Virus record (IMG/VR): IMGVR_UViG_3300033388_001490 | Location: 1 to 43,168 of that record | DNA length: 43,168 bases | Direction: 5' to 3' (one strand) | Source of the DNA: a virus | In this document: positions 17,902 to 25,450 of the stretch, piece by piece | How positions within the stretch are numbered: position 1 is the stretch's first letter | Layout of the letters: every line of letters starts with the position of its first letter | The notes under the pieces: model-generated | Databases searched by the model: none | What the model saw: only the letters and a program-made list of their open reading frames with translations | What the model was told of the DNA's origin: nothing | Program-made: the position numbers and the translations under genes

Positions 17902-18956
17902 TAAACCCATTCAAACAATTTAATAGATCAATCCTTAAGCCTCTCGGCATTTTGTGGGATAAGGTACATTCACTTGAAAACATGCGGGGCGATGGGCTTA
18001 TAAACATAAAGCGATCAGGCGCGGGTACCAGTATCGGTTTGAATCTGACAGAGGCAAGGAAACGAATAGCGAAAACTCAAAGAGATTTTTCGACTAAGAT
18101 ATTTCAGGTCCGGTCTTTCGCGGAGATACCAGAGGGATTCGAGCCGGACGATGACAATTCTGTATTGGGTATATATAACTGTATCGAGCTTATTTTAAAC
18201 GAAAATTATGAACGCAATAGGATTGCCGATAAATCTGGATTTACTCCTTACAGGAACAACAACATCAGCCTTGGTGCAGATTACCAAGAGTGGGATAACT
18301 CAACAAGCTATGATGTAGGTGATATAGTAGAGGTCACAACGACAAGAGTAATCATACCAAGAGTGACAGTAAGGACGTATCAGGCAAAGTTTGCAAATAC
18401 AGGCAAAAACCCAGCCCTTAATCCGGTGTCTGATATTAGAGACAGTCCGGGCGTATGGATAGATTTAACTGTTCAGGTCTTGAATCTGTCGGAGTCATAT
18501 ACCGCTGCTATTGGGTTTACCGTAGCACTACAGCCTAAGCTAGGTAAAACCGATCTAATACAAGCGTCTGTTATGACAGATATAAGCGGGGCGTCAAGAT
18601 GGGCAGGTACAGATTCAGCAAGCAGCATAAGAACTTTTAAGTTAAATGGAGACGAGGATGTTGGTGCTACACCGACAGGAGACATGCTGTATGGCGACAT
18701 AACCACAACACCAGTATTAGCCCAAGAGGGTGAGTTGAATTATGGAATACGACTACAGAATTTAGGTAATCTCAACTTTAATGGCCAGACTACTTGGATG
18801 ACGGGTTACTGGACCAAGGGTGTTTGGTTCATGGTTCCTTACTTCATTCCGACTCTCGGGCAAGGAATAACGTCATCTGGAACAAATATCGAAGCTAAAG
18901 TAGATGGAGTAACAATAGGATTTACCGGCACAAGCCAACTTAAACAATTACCGTAA
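17898..18956 (+). CDS. Tail-tip protein with CBM-like segment
   Basis: A 352-residue protein of unknown family. Residues ~130-200 show the pattern W-x(6)-Y-x-x-G-D-x-V ... Y-x-A-K ... NPALNPV ... W (YQEWDNSTSYDVGDIVEV to GVWIDL), which resembles small chitin-binding (CBM5/12-like) modules. The rest is beta-rich and ends in a hydrophilic strand. Probably tail-tip or receptor binding; the CBM resemblance is by eye only. Confidence 0.62.
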   Translation: MINPFKQFNRSILKPLGILWDKVHSLENMRGDGLINIKRSGAGTSIGLNLTEARKRIAKTQRDFSTKIFQVRSFAEIPEGFEPDDDNSVLGIYNCIELILNENYERNRIADKSGFTPYRNNNISLGADYQEWDNSTSYDVGDIVEVTTTRVIIPRVTVRTYQAKFANTGKNPALNPVSDIRDSPGVWIDLTVQVLNLSESYTAAIGFTVALQPKLGKTDLIQASVMTDISGASRWAGTDSASSIRTFKLNGDEDVGATPTGDMLYGDITTTPVLAQEGELNYGIRLQNLGNLNFNGQTTWMTGYWTKGVWFMVPYFIPTLGQGITSSGTNIEAKVDGVTIGFTGTSQLKQLP

Positions 18957-18966
18957 GGAGTAAATC

Positions 18967-20238
18967 ATGGCAATAAATCAATGGCTAGGGACAGCAGCAG
19001 TAGTGGCGCAGGTAGACACATACACGCCGGGCGGCACTATCGAAGCCGACGATCTGTTTATATTAACGATTACAGGCTTTGACGGGACTACTGAGGTTGT
19101 TAGTGTGGCAGCAGGCGGAACGGCAGTAGCGGACGTTACGGCGGCACTGACGACAGCGTGGAATCTTGCAGATGGAGATTTAATAGAATCTATTACCGCA
19201 GCCGATAACACAACGAACCTAACCCTGACAGCAGACACAGCAGGAGTTGCGTTTAAAGTTACTCAGACAACGACCGAAGCTGGAGGCGGTGCGGCTGACG
19301 ATCAGACATTCGCAAAGGCTTCGACCACGGCGAACGGCGGTCCTAGTGACTGGCAAGACGCTGATAATTGGTCACTCGGAACGGTTCCCGGCGAAGATAC
19401 AGGCGACGATACAGAGGAGGTATATGTAACCGATTCAACCGTAGACATTCTTTACGGTCTTGACAATACCGGAGCTACGTATTTCCTGAAAAGCCTACAT
19501 ACCGATATGACTTATACCGGCAAAATCGGTTGGGATGAAGAAGCCGGTTTTATTGGGGCTTATCTTCAAGTAGAAACTGCCTTATTGTTTATAGGTGAGA
19601 ATTTCGACGACTCAAGATCGTCCGGCTCGACCCGTACAAAGATAGACGTAGGCTCCACTAATCCTTGCGAGATAACTGTATATAATACCAGTTCGCGATC
19701 AGACACAAATAAACCGGCCTGTAGGCTTATGGCTGACCATACAGACACTATTATAAGAGACATTAGAAAAGGAACCGTGGGCTTTTCGTTCCTTGACCAA
19801 GAAGCAGGCAGGCTTGAAAGTGCTTTTCAGTCATACGCTAATCCAACCTCTAGGGCTTCCGATAGTCAGCTAAGCATAGGCCGGGGCGCGACCATAGATA
19901 CATTTGTTAATTCTGTAGGTGGTAAGACTACCATCAAATGTGCGGTTCCTGTAATAACAAACAAGGCAGGCACTTTGCTGACAATAGGCTCGGGAGCAAT
20001 CACAACACTCAATTCAAACGGCGGTACTGTTACGCCAGCGTCAACCGGAACTATAACCACTACCGTAGTCAGAGGAGGTGTTTGTGATTTCACGGCATCG
20101 GCAGAACCCAGAACGGTTACAAATCTACAGGTTGCGGCAGGGGCTACGCTTAAAATAGACACGTCTGTTGTTACTGCTACTAATGGGATAGTTCCGCTAG
20201 AGGCAGGCAGGCTTCAATATACAGTATCAGACGCATAA
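18967..20238 (+). CDS. Tail appendage protein, beta-rich
   Basis: A 423-residue acidic, Thr/Ala/Gly-rich protein, last of the rightward late block. It holds DWQDADNWSLGTVP, a motif of beta-solenoid surface proteins, and repeated short strands after 280 (IGRGATIDTFVNSVGGKTTIKC, LLTIGSGAITTLNSNGGTVTPA), so the C-half may be a beta-solenoid. A receptor-binding or fibre role fits but is not shown. Followed 45 bases later by a terminator. Confidence 0.68.
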   Translation: MAINQWLGTAAVVAQVDTYTPGGTIEADDLFILTITGFDGTTEVVSVAAGGTAVADVTAALTTAWNLADGDLIESITAADNTTNLTLTADTAGVAFKVTQTTTEAGGGAADDQTFAKASTTANGGPSDWQDADNWSLGTVPGEDTGDDTEEVYVTDSTVDILYGLDNTGATYFLKSLHTDMTYTGKIGWDEEAGFIGAYLQVETALLFIGENFDDSRSSGSTRTKIDVGSTNPCEITVYNTSSRSDTNKPACRLMADHTDTIIRDIRKGTVGFSFLDQEAGRLESAFQSYANPTSRASDSQLSIGRGATIDTFVNSVGGKTTIKCAVPVITNKAGTLLTIGSGAITTLNSNGGTVTPASTGTITTTVVRGGVCDFTASAEPRTVTNLQVAAGATLKIDTSVVTATNGIVPLEAGRLQYTVSDA

Positions 20239-20282
20239 TAGGAGCAGCTCCATAGAGACATTTTCTCCCTCCTCCTTTAAGG

Positions 20283-20309
20283 CCCCCTATCGTAACTGGT
20301 AGGGGGTTT
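20283..20309 (+). terminator. Intrinsic terminator of the late block
   Basis: CCCCCTA (20283-20289) pairs with TAGGGGG (20300-20306), 7 bp and a 10-base loop, followed by TTTA. It ends the rightward late block. On the other strand no T-run follows, so it is directional. Its T-run overlaps the stop codon of the converging leftward gene. Confidence 0.8.
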
Positions 20310-20463
20310 ATTCAAACTGCCTTAACATATCTTCCGCCGCGTCGACGGTCTCTTTTCTTTCGGCAAGCTTTTCGATGTAAGTCTGGTCCTCGCCTGGCTC
20401 TTGGAAAGCGTTGAGGACTGACCTTAATGTGTCTTTGAGTAGTTTGATTTTATTATCGTTCAT
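20308..20463 (-). CDS. Small helical protein, 51 aa
   Basis: A 51-codon gene, last of the leftward block, coupled by ATGA to the gene before it. The product (MNDNKIKLLKDTLRSVL start) is acidic and wholly helical, with TYIEKLAERKETVDAAEDML suggesting a short coiled coil. Function unknown. Confidence 0.65.
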   Translation of the reverse strand: MNDNKIKLLKDTLRSVLNAFQEPGEDQTYIEKLAERKETVDAAEDMLRQFE

Positions 20464-20816
20464 TTTAATTCCTCAGCATGGTCTCCGTCGTCAATAGAGG
20501 CGAAGTGTTTCTTAGGGTGACTACCGAACTCAAACTCAAGTAAGCACATATTAGCGGCATCCACTAGATGTTCCGTGTTGCCATCTGCCTTATATTTCTC
20601 TACCCGTTTAATGGCCTCGCCTGCCATGTCATAATTCCAAGGTTTTGATCGCTTCTCTGAGAACGGTTGATAGCGAAACGAACCCATAATAAGCCTGTTC
20701 CGCATAAGCTTCTCGAACTGCGGTGACCATTCTGATTCCCTTAGGTCTTCCATTGTGGTCTTTATCACTCCGGCCTTTCGCAAGAGCCTGTCTCTCATTA
20801 TGTCGTGATCTTTCAT
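20460..20816 (-). CDS. Conserved phage protein of unknown function
   Basis: A 118-residue protein if started at the ATG at 20816, which overlaps the preceding stop (ATGA); the frame is open nine codons further up. It contains SEWSPQFEKLMRNRLIMGSFRY and LVDAANMCLLEFEFGSHPKKHFASIDDGDH, a pattern I recognise as a widely shared phage protein without a known role. Charged and helical. Not a structural gene by position. Confidence 0.7.
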   Translation of the reverse strand: MKDHDIMRDRLLRKAGVIKTTMEDLRESEWSPQFEKLMRNRLIMGSFRYQPFSEKRSKPWNYDMAGEAIKRVEKYKADGNTEHLVDAANMCLLEFEFGSHPKKHFASIDDGDHAEELK

Positions 20817-20965
20817 TTCTGCCGGCCCTTCCAGTTTACACACTCATCATACATAGCCTCTACCGGCACGCTACACTTCTTGCCGGTCTTGTCACAGGCT
20901 AAACCCTTACCCTCTGGGGAGGCGTGGGCGCAGGTTTTGCATATTACTAATGTTCTTAAGCTCAT
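20813..20965 (-). CDS. Cys-rich mini-protein, 50 aa
   Basis: A 50-residue product with CxxC (VICKTCAHAS) and later Cys residues (LACD, KKCSV, DECVNW) that could bind one or two zinc ions. Overlaps the next gene by ATGA. A TTAAGGAGTAAGCAA leader supports the ATG. Function unknown; similar small Cys-knuckle proteins recur in this block. Confidence 0.65.
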   Translation of the reverse strand: MSLRTLVICKTCAHASPEGKGLACDKTGKKCSVPVEAMYDECVNWKGRQK

Positions 20966-20985
20966 TTGCTTACTCCTTAAATAGT

Positions 20986-21028
20986 AGCCCCGCCCGATCT
21001 TGGTACTTCTTCGCGGACGGACGAGGCT
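20986..21028 (-). promoter_or_regulatory. Long intergenic hairpin
   Basis: On the minus strand AGCCTCGTCCG pairs with CGGGCGGGGCT over 11 bp including two G-U wobbles, loop 21 bases. The wobbles pair only in the minus-strand RNA, matching gene direction. No T-run follows. It may shield or attenuate the message between the 21043 and 20813 genes. Confidence 0.5.
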
Positions 21029-21042
21029 GTGTGCATGAACGG

Positions 21043-21306
21043 TTAATATCCAAATGAAGGCACGGTTACAGGAGCAGGGCCACCAGTAGTTCTTTTCTTT
21101 TTCTTGACCACTTTCTTTTCGCTGACCAAATCCACCTGCTCTTCGTCAAACCATTTAGAATCTATGAACTCACCGCCTTCTTTGCATTTTGGCTGAATAG
21201 AATACTGTACACACCCATTCATGTATTCAATTTTTTGCGTAGCCACGCCTTTGAAACCAGTAACTCTATCTACTACCTTCTTGCCTAAAAATTTCTTCTT
21301 TGCCAT
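21043..21306 (-). CDS. Small SH3-like basic protein
   Basis: An 87-residue protein. FLGKKVVDRVTGFKGVATQKIEYMNGCVQYSIQP has the look of a small SH3-like barrel of the kind found in phage accessory proteins; KWFDEEQVDLV follows, then a basic KKVVKKKKR stretch and a Pro/Gly tail. It might bind nucleic acid. Function not assigned. Confidence 0.6.
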   Translation of the reverse strand: MAKKKFLGKKVVDRVTGFKGVATQKIEYMNGCVQYSIQPKCKEGGEFIDSKWFDEEQVDLVSEKKVVKKKKRTTGGPAPVTVPSFGY

Positions 21307-21307
21307 C

Positions 21308-21583
21308 TTACATTTCCTTTAAATTAGATTCGGTTTTAATTCTAACCCCAGTGTAGGGGTTGTACTTGAACTCAATGTTATCTGTCTTGCCCTGCCAGTC
21401 TTTTATCTCAGTGAAGTCTTCATCATGGTACAGCCCGCCTAGCCCCGTACTCATAAAGAGCGTATTAACCTTAAGACGTGAGCCGTCCGGCCTGTCTACG
21501 ATAAGCTGCCCACACCCCGCCAGACAGCACACCACGGAGAGGGCTAGGATTGTGTAGATGATTTTGGTTAAGATAGGTTTCAT
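21308..21583 (-). CDS. Small lipoprotein
   Basis: A 91-residue secreted protein: basic start (MKPILTK), hydrophobic core (IIYTILALSVVCC) and lipobox LAGC with the lipidated Cys at 24. The mature part is about 68 residues and polar. Options are a surface-exclusion lipoprotein or an o-spanin (Rz1-like), but there is no Pro-rich stretch and no i-spanin next to it, so spanin is the weaker choice. Confidence 0.7.
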   Translation of the reverse strand: MKPILTKIIYTILALSVVCCLAGCGQLIVDRPDGSRLKVNTLFMSTGLGGLYHDEDFTEIKDWQGKTDNIEFKYNPYTGVRIKTESNLKEM

Positions 21584-21587
21584 TTTA

Positions 21588-21968
21588 TCAGTCCTTCGCT
21601 TCGAGTCCGTTAATTTCTATTTGTATTTTCCGTTTTTTAGCCCGCAGTTTAGCTACTTTGCTTTGCTTTATGTCCTGTTTCTTGTGGCATTCATACAATT
21701 CCACGCAAGCCAATATGAACCTAAGGAATGTATCTGGTTTAAGGTTCACAGCAGAAAAAGCACCCTGTGTTCTTAGAGAGAAAAAACTTTCATTAACGAG
21801 ATTTAGTTCTATTTCATTCTCATTCTCAAACCAGTCTGCATCGGTTGACACTTGGTACAGTGGTTCTAAGTCAGGGCTCGCTAAGGACTTAAGGATTTCT
21901 TCATTTATGGCGTAGACCTCGGAAATCTTAGCTTTTCTCTCTTTTATTAACGCTGCGGTAGTTTTCAT
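21588..21968 (-). CDS. Hypothetical protein, helical ends
   Basis: A 126-residue protein with a charged N-terminal helix (ALIKERKAKISEVYAINEEIL) and a C-terminal helix (KVAKLRAKKRKIQIEINGL) likely to form a coiled coil; an acidic centre lies between. ATG overlaps the previous stop (ATGA). No function recognised. Confidence 0.6.
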   Translation of the reverse strand: MKTTAALIKERKAKISEVYAINEEILKSLASPDLEPLYQVSTDADWFENENEIELNLVNESFFSLRTQGAFSAVNLKPDTFLRFILACVELYECHKKQDIKQSKVAKLRAKKRKIQIEINGLEAKD

Positions 21969-22129
21969 TCTACTATTCCTTTCAAAAGTCTCTTCTTCTG
22001 TTTATACGCCCTAACCGCCTGACAATGCGGACAAGAGCCGTGACTCCTGCAAGAGCTGTCTATGGCTTTTGAGCCGTAATACTTTTTACGCTTTTCCTTG
22101 CCGTGCTTTATTGCTTTATCAAGGCTCAT
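21965..22129 (-). CDS. Small basic Cys/His protein, 54 aa
   Basis: A 54-residue product (MSLDKAIKHGKEKRKKYYGSKAIDSSC start) with C-x3-H-x2-C-x2-H-C after a basic helix, probably one zinc knuckle. I recognise the layout from other phage mini-proteins but no function is known. A second ATG three bases upstream is equally possible. Coupled at both ends. Confidence 0.7.
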   Translation of the reverse strand: MSLDKAIKHGKEKRKKYYGSKAIDSSCRSHGSCPHCQAVRAYKQKKRLLKGIVE

Positions 22130-22358
22130 CATTCACCTCTTTAATAATATTATTGATGTCTTGTTGGGTAGGGCCTGACAGCTTGAACTCGCCACACCAG
22201 TCAAACCCGTCAGTAACGACAAACCAGCCATGCTCTTTTTCCTCTAGTGGTGCATTGTTTTCTATTATGCCTCTCTGAGTGGGTGGATTTCTATGACAAA
22301 ACCCTTCATTGTCGCCAATGCCTTCCCAGTATTCACACTTGTCGCATAGCTTATTCAT
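22119..22358 (-). CDS. Cys-rich small protein
   Basis: A 79-residue protein with MNKLCDKCEYWEG (CxxC), GFCHRNPP and DWCGEF, spaced as a single zinc site seen in many phage and bacterial mini-proteins that start CxxCxxW. The C-terminus is acidic and helical. Overlaps the next gene by 11 bases. Confidence 0.65.
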   Translation of the reverse strand: MNKLCDKCEYWEGIGDNEGFCHRNPPTQRGIIENNAPLEEKEHGWFVVTDGFDWCGEFKLSGPTQQDINNIIKEVNDEP

Positions 22359-22359
22359 T

Positions 22360-22554
22360 TTACTTATCCTTTCTTGTGTTCCATTTTAATAAAGCTTCTT
22401 GCGCATCGTAATACTCATGTCCTATATACATTTGATGAGCAATGCAGTCTTCGTTTTTACATCCAACAATATATGATTCGCTATAGTCGGCAAAGTGTGT
22501 GAACTCATAGACTCCTTCGCTATCACAGAACGGGCATTTTATAGCCTCACACAT
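22360..22554 (-). CDS. Lar-like restriction alleviation protein
   Basis: A 64-residue protein with the Lar pattern: CPFC near the start, VGCKNEDC-x-AH in the middle and the WNTR ending. Lar of Rac modulates type I restriction; most phage homologues are untested. AAGGAG lies eight bases before the ATG. It is paralogous to the N-terminal half of the 24103-24456 product. Confidence 0.7.
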   Translation of the reverse strand: MCEAIKCPFCDSEGVYEFTHFADYSESYIVGCKNEDCIAHQMYIGHEYYDAQEALLKWNTRKDK

Positions 22555-23246
22555 TTTGTTTGCTCCTTATCAAAGTAATACCTTGCAAGGTACTCAAGCT
22601 GGTCTGGCGTGAGGTGGGCGGGGTCTTCATAGCCGAACATTAAATCACCATTTTTATTAGTCCAGTTCTTATCCAGCATATCCGGCCACACCTCAAGCAA
22701 TAGCTCTGCACAATACCTGTTACAGATCATCTTCGTCTTGCTCGGCTTCCAGATGTTATGCTTGGAGATAAAGCTAAAGAAAGCCGCTCTCTTGTCATAC
22801 TTGACGTGGTTGGGGCCGTATTCGCATTCGGTTATTTTAACACTAGGGTTATTTACCCATCCAGCAAAACCCTTGCATACATCCGCCATCTCACAGCCCT
22901 TAGCAAATATCCTAGCCTCTTGCTCGTCAGTACAGGGGATACAAAGAGTAGACCAGCGGTAAGGGTGCGAGTAGCCGATCATCTTGAACCGCCCCCCGTT
23001 ACAGCCGTCCGACAAGGTGCAGGAGTTGCTGATATCGCCGTATCTACTACTGTGTTGGACTTCGGTATGCAATCCGTTAGTACGGGCCTTCCTGAGCCAC
23101 TCAGAGGCTGTGAGCTTATCGCCGTAAAGCATTAACATCTTAGCATTTTTTGTTCTTAGTTTTATGAACTTAATATCAGGGTTATCCCCTTGCTCACACC
23201 AGTCTTTGTATACGTCACAGCCTTTGCGGCATTCTTTTGTACTCAT
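22539..23246 (-). CDS. Hypothetical Cys/Trp-rich protein
   Basis: A 235-residue protein of unknown family, the longest unassigned gene in the left part of the early block. It starts with a Cys cluster (ECRKGCDVYKDWC), has paired Cys further on (CTLSDGCNGG, CIPC, CEMADVC, ECEY), then a helical C-half (DPAHLTPDQLEYLARYYFDKEQ). Multiple metal sites are likely. The first 15 bases of the next gene overlap its end. Confidence 0.65.
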   Translation of the reverse strand: MSTKECRKGCDVYKDWCEQGDNPDIKFIKLRTKNAKMLMLYGDKLTASEWLRKARTNGLHTEVQHSSRYGDISNSCTLSDGCNGGRFKMIGYSHPYRWSTLCIPCTDEQEARIFAKGCEMADVCKGFAGWVNNPSVKITECEYGPNHVKYDKRAAFFSFISKHNIWKPSKTKMICNRYCAELLLEVWPDMLDKNWTNKNGDLMFGYEDPAHLTPDQLEYLARYYFDKEQTKCVRL

Positions 23247-23443
23247 TTTTTCTCCTTTTCTATACCGTCTGCAAATTGAATTAGCTTCTTAGCTATGTGC
23301 CGGGCTTGATCTGGATCACAAACAAAGCTTTCGTAGTTCTCTGTCTCGATCTCGATTTTACCACCATAAGGGTAAGCCGTAAAGCGACCTTTGTAATACC
23401 CATATCTAATCAGCCTGTCGGTGTCTATCATTTTCCTTGCCAT
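23243..23443 (-). CDS. Small hypothetical protein
   Basis: A 66-residue protein with a beta-hairpin-like N-part (GYYKGRFTAYPYGGKIEIETENYE) and a helical C-part (DPDQARHIAKKLIQFADGIEK). ATG shares bases with the HNH gene's stop. No function recognised. Confidence 0.6.
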   Translation of the reverse strand: MARKMIDTDRLIRYGYYKGRFTAYPYGGKIEIETENYESFVCDPDQARHIAKKLIQFADGIEKEKK

Positions 23444-23931
23444 TATATCCCTTTCAGTTCAGTGTAAGCTATCTCATAATCGTTCGCTATATACTTCCTA
23501 TCGTGCTTGTGTTCATTAAACCAAAGCCACTGACCTCTGCGCCACTCCTTAAGCCAAACAAGGAATTCTTCAGCAGAGACAAGGTTACTATGGGGGGATA
23601 TTTGGACGTTGAGCAAGTGGTGGTCGGCACATAAGCATATACCATTACTTAGGTCACGGTCGAGGCTTGTCCAGATAGACTTCGGGAGCAAGTGGTGTGC
23701 GTTTAGTTCGTCTGTACTCTGGCATATCTCACAGCAACCTACAGCCTTGACCTCAGCAGCCCAGAGCTTCTCTGATTCATCTTTATACTTCTTTCGGGCA
23801 AAGAGTTTGATTGCGGTGGCAGTGTAGCCTACCTCGATGCCGATAGTCTTATAGTCGATTCCAGCCCTGACCATCTCCCACGCTTTGCGGGATTTCTGGG
23901 ATTTCAGTTTGCTACTTTTCTTTAATGCCAT
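23443..23931 (-). CDS. HNH endonuclease
   Basis: A 162-residue nuclease. The N-terminus (SQKSRKAWEMVRAGIDYKTIGIEVGYTATAIKLFARKKY) resembles a helix-turn-helix, followed by a zinc-bound HNH core: CEIC, NAHHLLPKS (the first H of HNH), NGICLCADHHLL. It could be a free-standing homing nuclease or a recombination nuclease. No intron is seen nearby. Confidence 0.82.
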   Translation of the reverse strand: MALKKSSKLKSQKSRKAWEMVRAGIDYKTIGIEVGYTATAIKLFARKKYKDESEKLWAAEVKAVGCCEICQSTDELNAHHLLPKSIWTSLDRDLSNGICLCADHHLLNVQISPHSNLVSAEEFLVWLKEWRRGQWLWFNEHKHDRKYIANDYEIAYTELKGI

Positions 23932-24113
23932 TAGTCTTTCTCCTTACATCTATCAGTACACCAGTTTACGCACATCTCCCCGCATACCTCGGGGCAGGGC
24001 CACTTGCTGTCTTTGTGTAGGTTTCGCTGACATAGAGGGACGTAGGATTCTAGTTTCTTTGTGTTCGCTACCATCTCTTCAAAGCTTATTATCTTGCCTA
24101 GCTTATTTCCCAT
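23931..24113 (-). CDS. Cys-rich mini-protein, 60 aa
   Basis: Starts at the ATG at 24113, six bases after AAGGAGA; the frame continues upstream but without such a site. The 60-residue product ends in a dense Cys motif: LCQRN, PCPEVCGEMCVNWCTDRC, compatible with a zinc cluster. Function unknown. Confidence 0.65.
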   Translation of the reverse strand: MGNKLGKIISFEEMVANTKKLESYVPLCQRNLHKDSKWPCPEVCGEMCVNWCTDRCKEKD

Positions 24114-24456
24114 TGCTATTCTCCTTGTCATCTCTTAAGATACACCCTTGTAAGTTTTTTCGGCTAAGGTAATCAATTGCTTTATCAGCTATGTCCTGAC
24201 CTGCGCATAGTCGCCTGAGAAGCATTGCTAAGTCTTCTATCGTAAGGTCTTTGTCGGGTTGGCGGTGGTTCCAAGCGGCGATGGCGTCCTCTGGTGGTCT
24301 ATCAAGAGGACTTTCAGTGTAAACCATTTTATGAGCTACGCATCCAACAAAAGCACATCCGAGTGAATAGAATTCGCCGTGATGATCTTCGTCGAGGAAA
24401 TATTGTCCTTTTGCACCACAGAACGGGCAATCTTTCAATTCTTCTTTATTTCCCAT
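24103..24456 (-). CDS. Lar-like protein with extra helical domain
   Basis: A 117-residue protein. Residues 1-65 match the Lar pattern (DCPFCGAKG, LGCAFVGC-x-AHKM, DAIAAWNHR). Residues 66-117 are a separate helical domain (TIEDLAMLLRRLCAGQDIADKAIDYLSRK). The linker HRQPDK is shared, down to the DNA, with the 24913-25182 gene. Possible anti-restriction role; untested. Confidence 0.7.
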   Translation of the reverse strand: MGNKEELKDCPFCGAKGQYFLDEDHHGEFYSLGCAFVGCVAHKMVYTESPLDRPPEDAIAAWNHRQPDKDLTIEDLAMLLRRLCAGQDIADKAIDYLSRKNLQGCILRDDKENSNGK

Positions 24457-24913
24457 TATTGTTCTCCAGTCTTACGAGCCTTCTTTGTTTTAACCTAACA
24501 TTCCATAGTTTATTACATATCTTTTTACTAGGGCCTGCGTCATTGTAAGATGGCGTTATTACCTCTGTCACTATATCGCCATCAACAGACAGCAAGCCTA
24601 TTCCTAATTCCTCAAACGTCTGCGTAGACTTTGGCCTCATGCGACCTATAAAGTCAGCGGGCATGGCGCAATACGATAGGTGGCACTCGTACAAGTTGTT
24701 TCTTGCCTGCCGGAGAACCTCGGCTGTCTTTTCTAATTTAAGCTCTACACAAACTAACTCGTGTAATTCTGGCTTACGGTTGCTAGTTCTATGTTCCCAT
24801 TTAACGCCAACCACATCACAAAGACCACTGCATATTACTCGTTCATAGGCAACGAAATAGCCTTGAGTCCTTAGCCATTCAGTAATGGCGGGTGTCATTT
24901 CTATTTCAAGCAT
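24446..24913 (-). CDS. Possible PD-(D/E)XK nuclease-like protein
   Basis: A 155-residue protein. ITEWLRTQGYFVAYERVICSGLCDVVGVKW followed by LVCVELKLEKTAEVLRQARNNLYECHLSYCAMP gives the order D-x(n)-ELK-Q of restriction-endonuclease-like folds, in which the Asp, Glu and Lys bind metal. It could be an active nuclease or a helper of recombination. The call is by pattern only; fold comparison would settle it. Confidence 0.6.
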   Translation of the reverse strand: MLEIEMTPAITEWLRTQGYFVAYERVICSGLCDVVGVKWEHRTSNRKPELHELVCVELKLEKTAEVLRQARNNLYECHLSYCAMPADFIGRMRPKSTQTFEELGIGLLSVDGDIVTEVITPSYNDAGPSKKICNKLWNVRLKQRRLVRLENNNGK

Positions 24914-25182
24914 TAGCCATTCTCCTTGTGCTTACCAAGTGCAGCGTTCGCTATCTCAATAACCGCCCCATAGCCATCTACGCAGGTAGTTCCGCAGATT
25001 TCTTCCAAAGCATCTACAAGAGTTTTGTCGGGTTGGCGGTGGTGTTCTATGGCTCTCATATGGTCATCAATAGATTTCTCACAATGCTTCCATTGCTCAG
25101 TCATAGACTGATATGTGAATACGTGAGCTTTAATGTCACTCTTGAGATTTTCTATTTCATTTTCCAATTCTTTACTTGCCAT
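24913..25182 (-). CDS. Coiled-coil small protein
   Basis: An 89-residue helical protein (ELENEIENLKSDIKAHVFTYQSMTEQWKHCEKSIDDHMRAIEH) then HRQPDKTLVDALEEICGTTCVDG. TAATG couples it to the 20-codon ORF upstream. The HRQPDK segment is a 20-base DNA repeat shared with the 24103 gene. Unknown function. Confidence 0.6.
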   Translation of the reverse strand: MASKELENEIENLKSDIKAHVFTYQSMTEQWKHCEKSIDDHMRAIEHHRQPDKTLVDALEEICGTTCVDGYGAVIEIANAALGKHKENG

Positions 25183-25244
25183 TAGTCATTCTCCTTAATA
25201 AGTTTGCATAGGGCGGCGGCGGTCATTAGGTCTTTACTGGTCAT
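25182..25244 (-). CDS. Micro-ORF, 20 aa
   Basis: MTSKDLMTAAALCKLIKEND, linked by ATGA to the gene before and TAATG to the gene after. Its last codons carry the AAGGAG ribosome site of the next gene. It could be a true micro-protein or just a translational coupler. Confidence 0.4.
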   Translation of the reverse strand: MTSKDLMTAAALCKLIKEND

Positions 25245-25450
25245 TTGGGGCCTCGCTTTCTAGGCAGGCGGCAGTTCAATTCAATTCCGCATACGCCAAC
25301 ACTGACGATCCGGTAGGGTTTCTTGCGTTTAAATCTTTTCGCTAAAATTTTCAATACCTCCAAGATGTCGCAGGTGTCATCGTAGCTATTAACAGTTGGC
25401 CATTCCATAGCGAAGTGTCCATCGTCTAGCGACATGTGCATTTTATTCAT
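25241..25450 (-). CDS. Small hypothetical protein
   Basis: A 69-residue product, started at the ATG at 25450 (GTG three bases upstream is the other choice). It has an acidic N-half (SLDDGHFAMEWPTVNSYDDTCDIL) and basic C-half (KRFKRKKPYRIV, PRKRGPK). Unknown function. Confidence 0.55.
   Translation of the reverse strand: MNKMHMSLDDGHFAMEWPTVNSYDDTCDILEVLKILAKRFKRKKPYRIVSVGVCGIELNCRLPRKRGPK

Noticed and set aside
20214-20261. 15-codon minus ORF behind a near-perfect AAAGGAGG ribosome site
   Set aside because: Very short and antisense to the end of the late gene; the purine-rich run is likely chance.
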